Part shown: positions 62,469 through 64,000 of the stretch, one piece after another
Position numbering within the stretch: position 1 is the first letter of the stretch
How the letters are laid out: each line of letters opens with the position of its first letter
Assembly: GCA_958439425.1 (NCBI GenBank)
Contig: CAUBVH010000003.1
Span: forward strand, 96,122 to 160,121
DNA length: 64,000 nt
Direction: 5' to 3'
Source of the DNA: an uncultured Collinsella sp.
GTDB taxonomy: Bacteria; Actinomycetota; Coriobacteriia; Coriobacteriales; Coriobacteriaceae
The notes under the pieces: generated by a model
The model's database searches: none
The model's input: only the letters and a program-made list of their open reading frames with translations
Told to the model about the DNA's origin: nothing
Translations under genes and position numbers: made by a program

Positions 62469-63679
62469 TGGGTATCGCCGACCACATCAAGAATGGAATA
62501 TCGCGCCGTGGCTTTGTGCTCGGCGGTGCTGCCGCGGGCGCTGCCACGGTGCTTGCCGGTTGCTCGAAAAAAACAGGCACCAGTGATGATGCCGCTGGCG
62601 AGCCGCAGGTTATCAAGGACGATTCGAAGATTGTCTCGATCACTGATGAGTACGAGGCAGTTGATATCGATCTTGAGCCCACGGCCTCGTGGACGCTGCC
62701 GCTGGGCACGCTGCTGTACTACTGCGATGGCGACTACGCTGCCGCGATGATGGCGCCTGCTTCTGCCCTGCATGCCAATACGCTTGGTGTGCTCAACCTG
62801 GGCGATGGCTCGCTTACCACACTTATCGAGGATCCCGTTGAGGGAACCGGTTATGCGTTTTACGACGTTCGTGCGGGTGATGGCGTGTTCGCGTGGGTCG
62901 AGATGAACTTTGCCAATGCGTCTTGGAAACTCTATGCGCAAAACCTTGCAGGCTCCTCCCTTACCGGCAACGCTGTCGAGCTCGATCGCGGTGGCGAAAA
63001 CTACGATCCGCCGCTCTTCACAGCGTATGGGTCGTCGGTCATCTGGTATAAGATGCCCTCGTCCGGCGGCAGCAAGACGAGTAACGATTCGTACTGCTAC
63101 CGTCAGTCGCCCAGCGAGTCCAAGCCTGAGACTATTTGGAAATCGACGGGCCGCTTCGCATCCGCCCCGCGTGTGAGCGACGGCATCCTGACCATCTCGC
63201 CCCGCGTGCACAATGATGAGGGCGTCTATTACGGTATGACGGCGATCGACCTGACTGACGGCAACAACACGAAGCGAGCTCAGCTGGTGCTTCCTTCGTC
63301 GGTTTCGCCTTTCGAGGCCGTGTATATGGGCGACACCTTCGTGTTCTCCATTGAGGCGACGTATAACGGTGTGGGTAGCCTGGGCAATATGGGCACCTAT
63401 ATCGGTAACGAGGGCGGGCCGTACCTCTTCCTTTCGCGTGAGCCGCTCGCGTGCGCTGCGGGAAGGAAAAATAAATACCTGGTTAAAGTCCAGGCGTCGC
63501 ATTTTTTGATTGACACTTCGGCTAAGACCTACGGCTCGCTCCTGTCGCCCGACCGAGCCCTGGAGTATGGCGATTATCCTGCTACGGCGGGAAAATCGGA
63601 CTCATTCCTTACGTACGCCACGGTGCGCAACAGCCGGGGTATACCAGAGACGGTCACCGCACGCCTATTCTCTCTTTAA
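62468..63679 (+). CDS. Tat-exported lipoprotein, unknown function
   Basis: 403 residues. The N-terminus has a twin-arginine motif (SRRGFVLGG) followed by a lipobox (VLAGC), so it is likely exported folded and lipid-anchored. The rest alternates strands with spaced Trp and Gly (WTLPLGTLLYYC, VFAWVEMNFANASWKLYAQN), like a beta-propeller, with no catalytic motif. Start ATG 62468 overlaps the TSCPD stop. A response regulator begins 154 nt downstream. Confidence 0.85.
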   Translation: MGIADHIKNGISRRGFVLGGAAAGAATVLAGCSKKTGTSDDAAGEPQVIKDDSKIVSITDEYEAVDIDLEPTASWTLPLGTLLYYCDGDYAAAMMAPASALHANTLGVLNLGDGSLTTLIEDPVEGTGYAFYDVRAGDGVFAWVEMNFANASWKLYAQNLAGSSLTGNAVELDRGGENYDPPLFTAYGSSVIWYKMPSSGGSKTSNDSYCYRQSPSESKPETIWKSTGRFASAPRVSDGILTISPRVHNDEGVYYGMTAIDLTDGNNTKRAQLVLPSSVSPFEAVYMGDTFVFSIEATYNGVGSLGNMGTYIGNEGGPYLFLSREPLACAAGRKNKYLVKVQASHFLIDTSAKTYGSLLSPDRALEYGDYPATAGKSDSFLTYATVRNSRGIPETVTARLFSL

Positions 63680-63832
63680 GCTTAGAGGGGTTAAAAAGGC
63701 GCCAACAGGGGAATAAGCGCGTTGTAATTGTGAGTACCGCCCGCCGAGCTGCCGCGTCATAGTGGCATCCGGCGGGTTCAGGTGCGTTAAAATGGGCTTG
63801 TTCTTAGCTAATTGAGACAGGGGGGCCGTGTT

Positions 63833-64000
63833 ATGGCTTCAGATGCAAAAAAGATTCTGCTGGTCGAGGATGAGAAGGCAATCCGTGACGCCGTCGCTGC
63901 CTATCTCGAGCGCGAAGGCTACTGGGTTGTGGGCGTCGGCGACGGCCAGTCCGCGATCGAGGAGTTCGAGAAGCATCAGTTTGACCTGGTCGTGCTCGAC
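63833..64000 (+). CDS. Response regulator, N-terminal receiver part (cut by window end)
   Basis: The first 56 residues are in view: KKILLVEDEKAIRDAVAAYL matches the acidic pair of a receiver domain, and FDLVVLD ends at the phospho-acceptor Asp. The ATG lies behind GGGGGG. Output domain not visible; OmpR-type is common but not shown. Confidence 0.85.
   Translation, partial: MASDAKKILLVEDEKAIRDAVAAYLEREGYWVVGVGDGQSAIEEFEKHQFDLVVLD

Overview
The window looks like the replication-origin region of a high-GC actinobacterium of the class Coriobacteriia, most like Collinsella. This is inferred from gene content and protein style, not from a search. Supporting points are the dnaA/dnaN/recF/dciA/gyrB/gyrA block on one side and rpmH-rnpA-yidD-yidC-khpB-rsmG-parA-parB on the other, a GHKL-ATPase gene next to dnaA, acidic tails on GyrA and L9, and many long intergenic hairpins. 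Everything from the GHKL gene leftward to carB is on the minus strand, apart from two tRNA-Ser genes and two genes at 20.2-22.2 kb. Most genes to the right are on the plus strand. Replication therefore probably starts between about 34.2 and 37.9 kb.

Left part (1-31.4 kb): the 5' end of a secreted GH31 glycosidase; carAB with a PyrR-type hairpin at the carA ribosome binding site; a membrane protein and an ABC exporter half; a NUDIX hydrolase; purD, purA and dnaB; the rpsF-ssb-rpsR-rplI operon; two tRNA-Ser genes; a PD-(D/E)XK-like nuclease gene between inverted copies of a hairpin repeat; a TRIC channel; a bactofilin-like membrane protein; typA; three small genes including a DUF151 nuclease; a tRNA-Ile/Ala/Ile cluster; gyrA and gyrB.

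Origin (31.4-43 kb): dciA, recF, dnaN and dnaA run leftward. An AT-rich stretch lies beside dnaN, and repeats close to TT(T/C)TCAACA lie on both sides of dnaA. The GHKL protein is the least familiar gene here. To the right lie rpmH, rnpA, yidD, yidC, khpB, rsmG, three perfect parS sites, parA, parB and a small membrane protein. The rsmG-parA-parB stretch is visibly richer in A+T than its surroundings.

Right part (43-64 kb): rlmN, ddl, a DnaQ-DinG helicase, a PafBC-like pair of WYL regulators, a 1065-residue membrane protein in which an M28-peptidase-like domain is split by a giant acidic disordered insert, a thioester/Cna-B adhesin with a sortase signal, tRNA-Gly followed by repeat debris, purB, a solute-binding protein overlapping a GGDEF protein, a TSCPD protein, a Tat lipoprotein, and the start of a response regulator cut by the window end.

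Most genes are housekeeping. The points most worth a second look are the probable co-variation of DnaA and its boxes, the GHKL/Gln-Pro/winged-helix protein beside dnaA, the split peptidase-like protein, the thioester adhesin, Phe at the quinolone position of GyrA, the PyrR hairpin on carA, and an unusually dense set of long inverted repeats.
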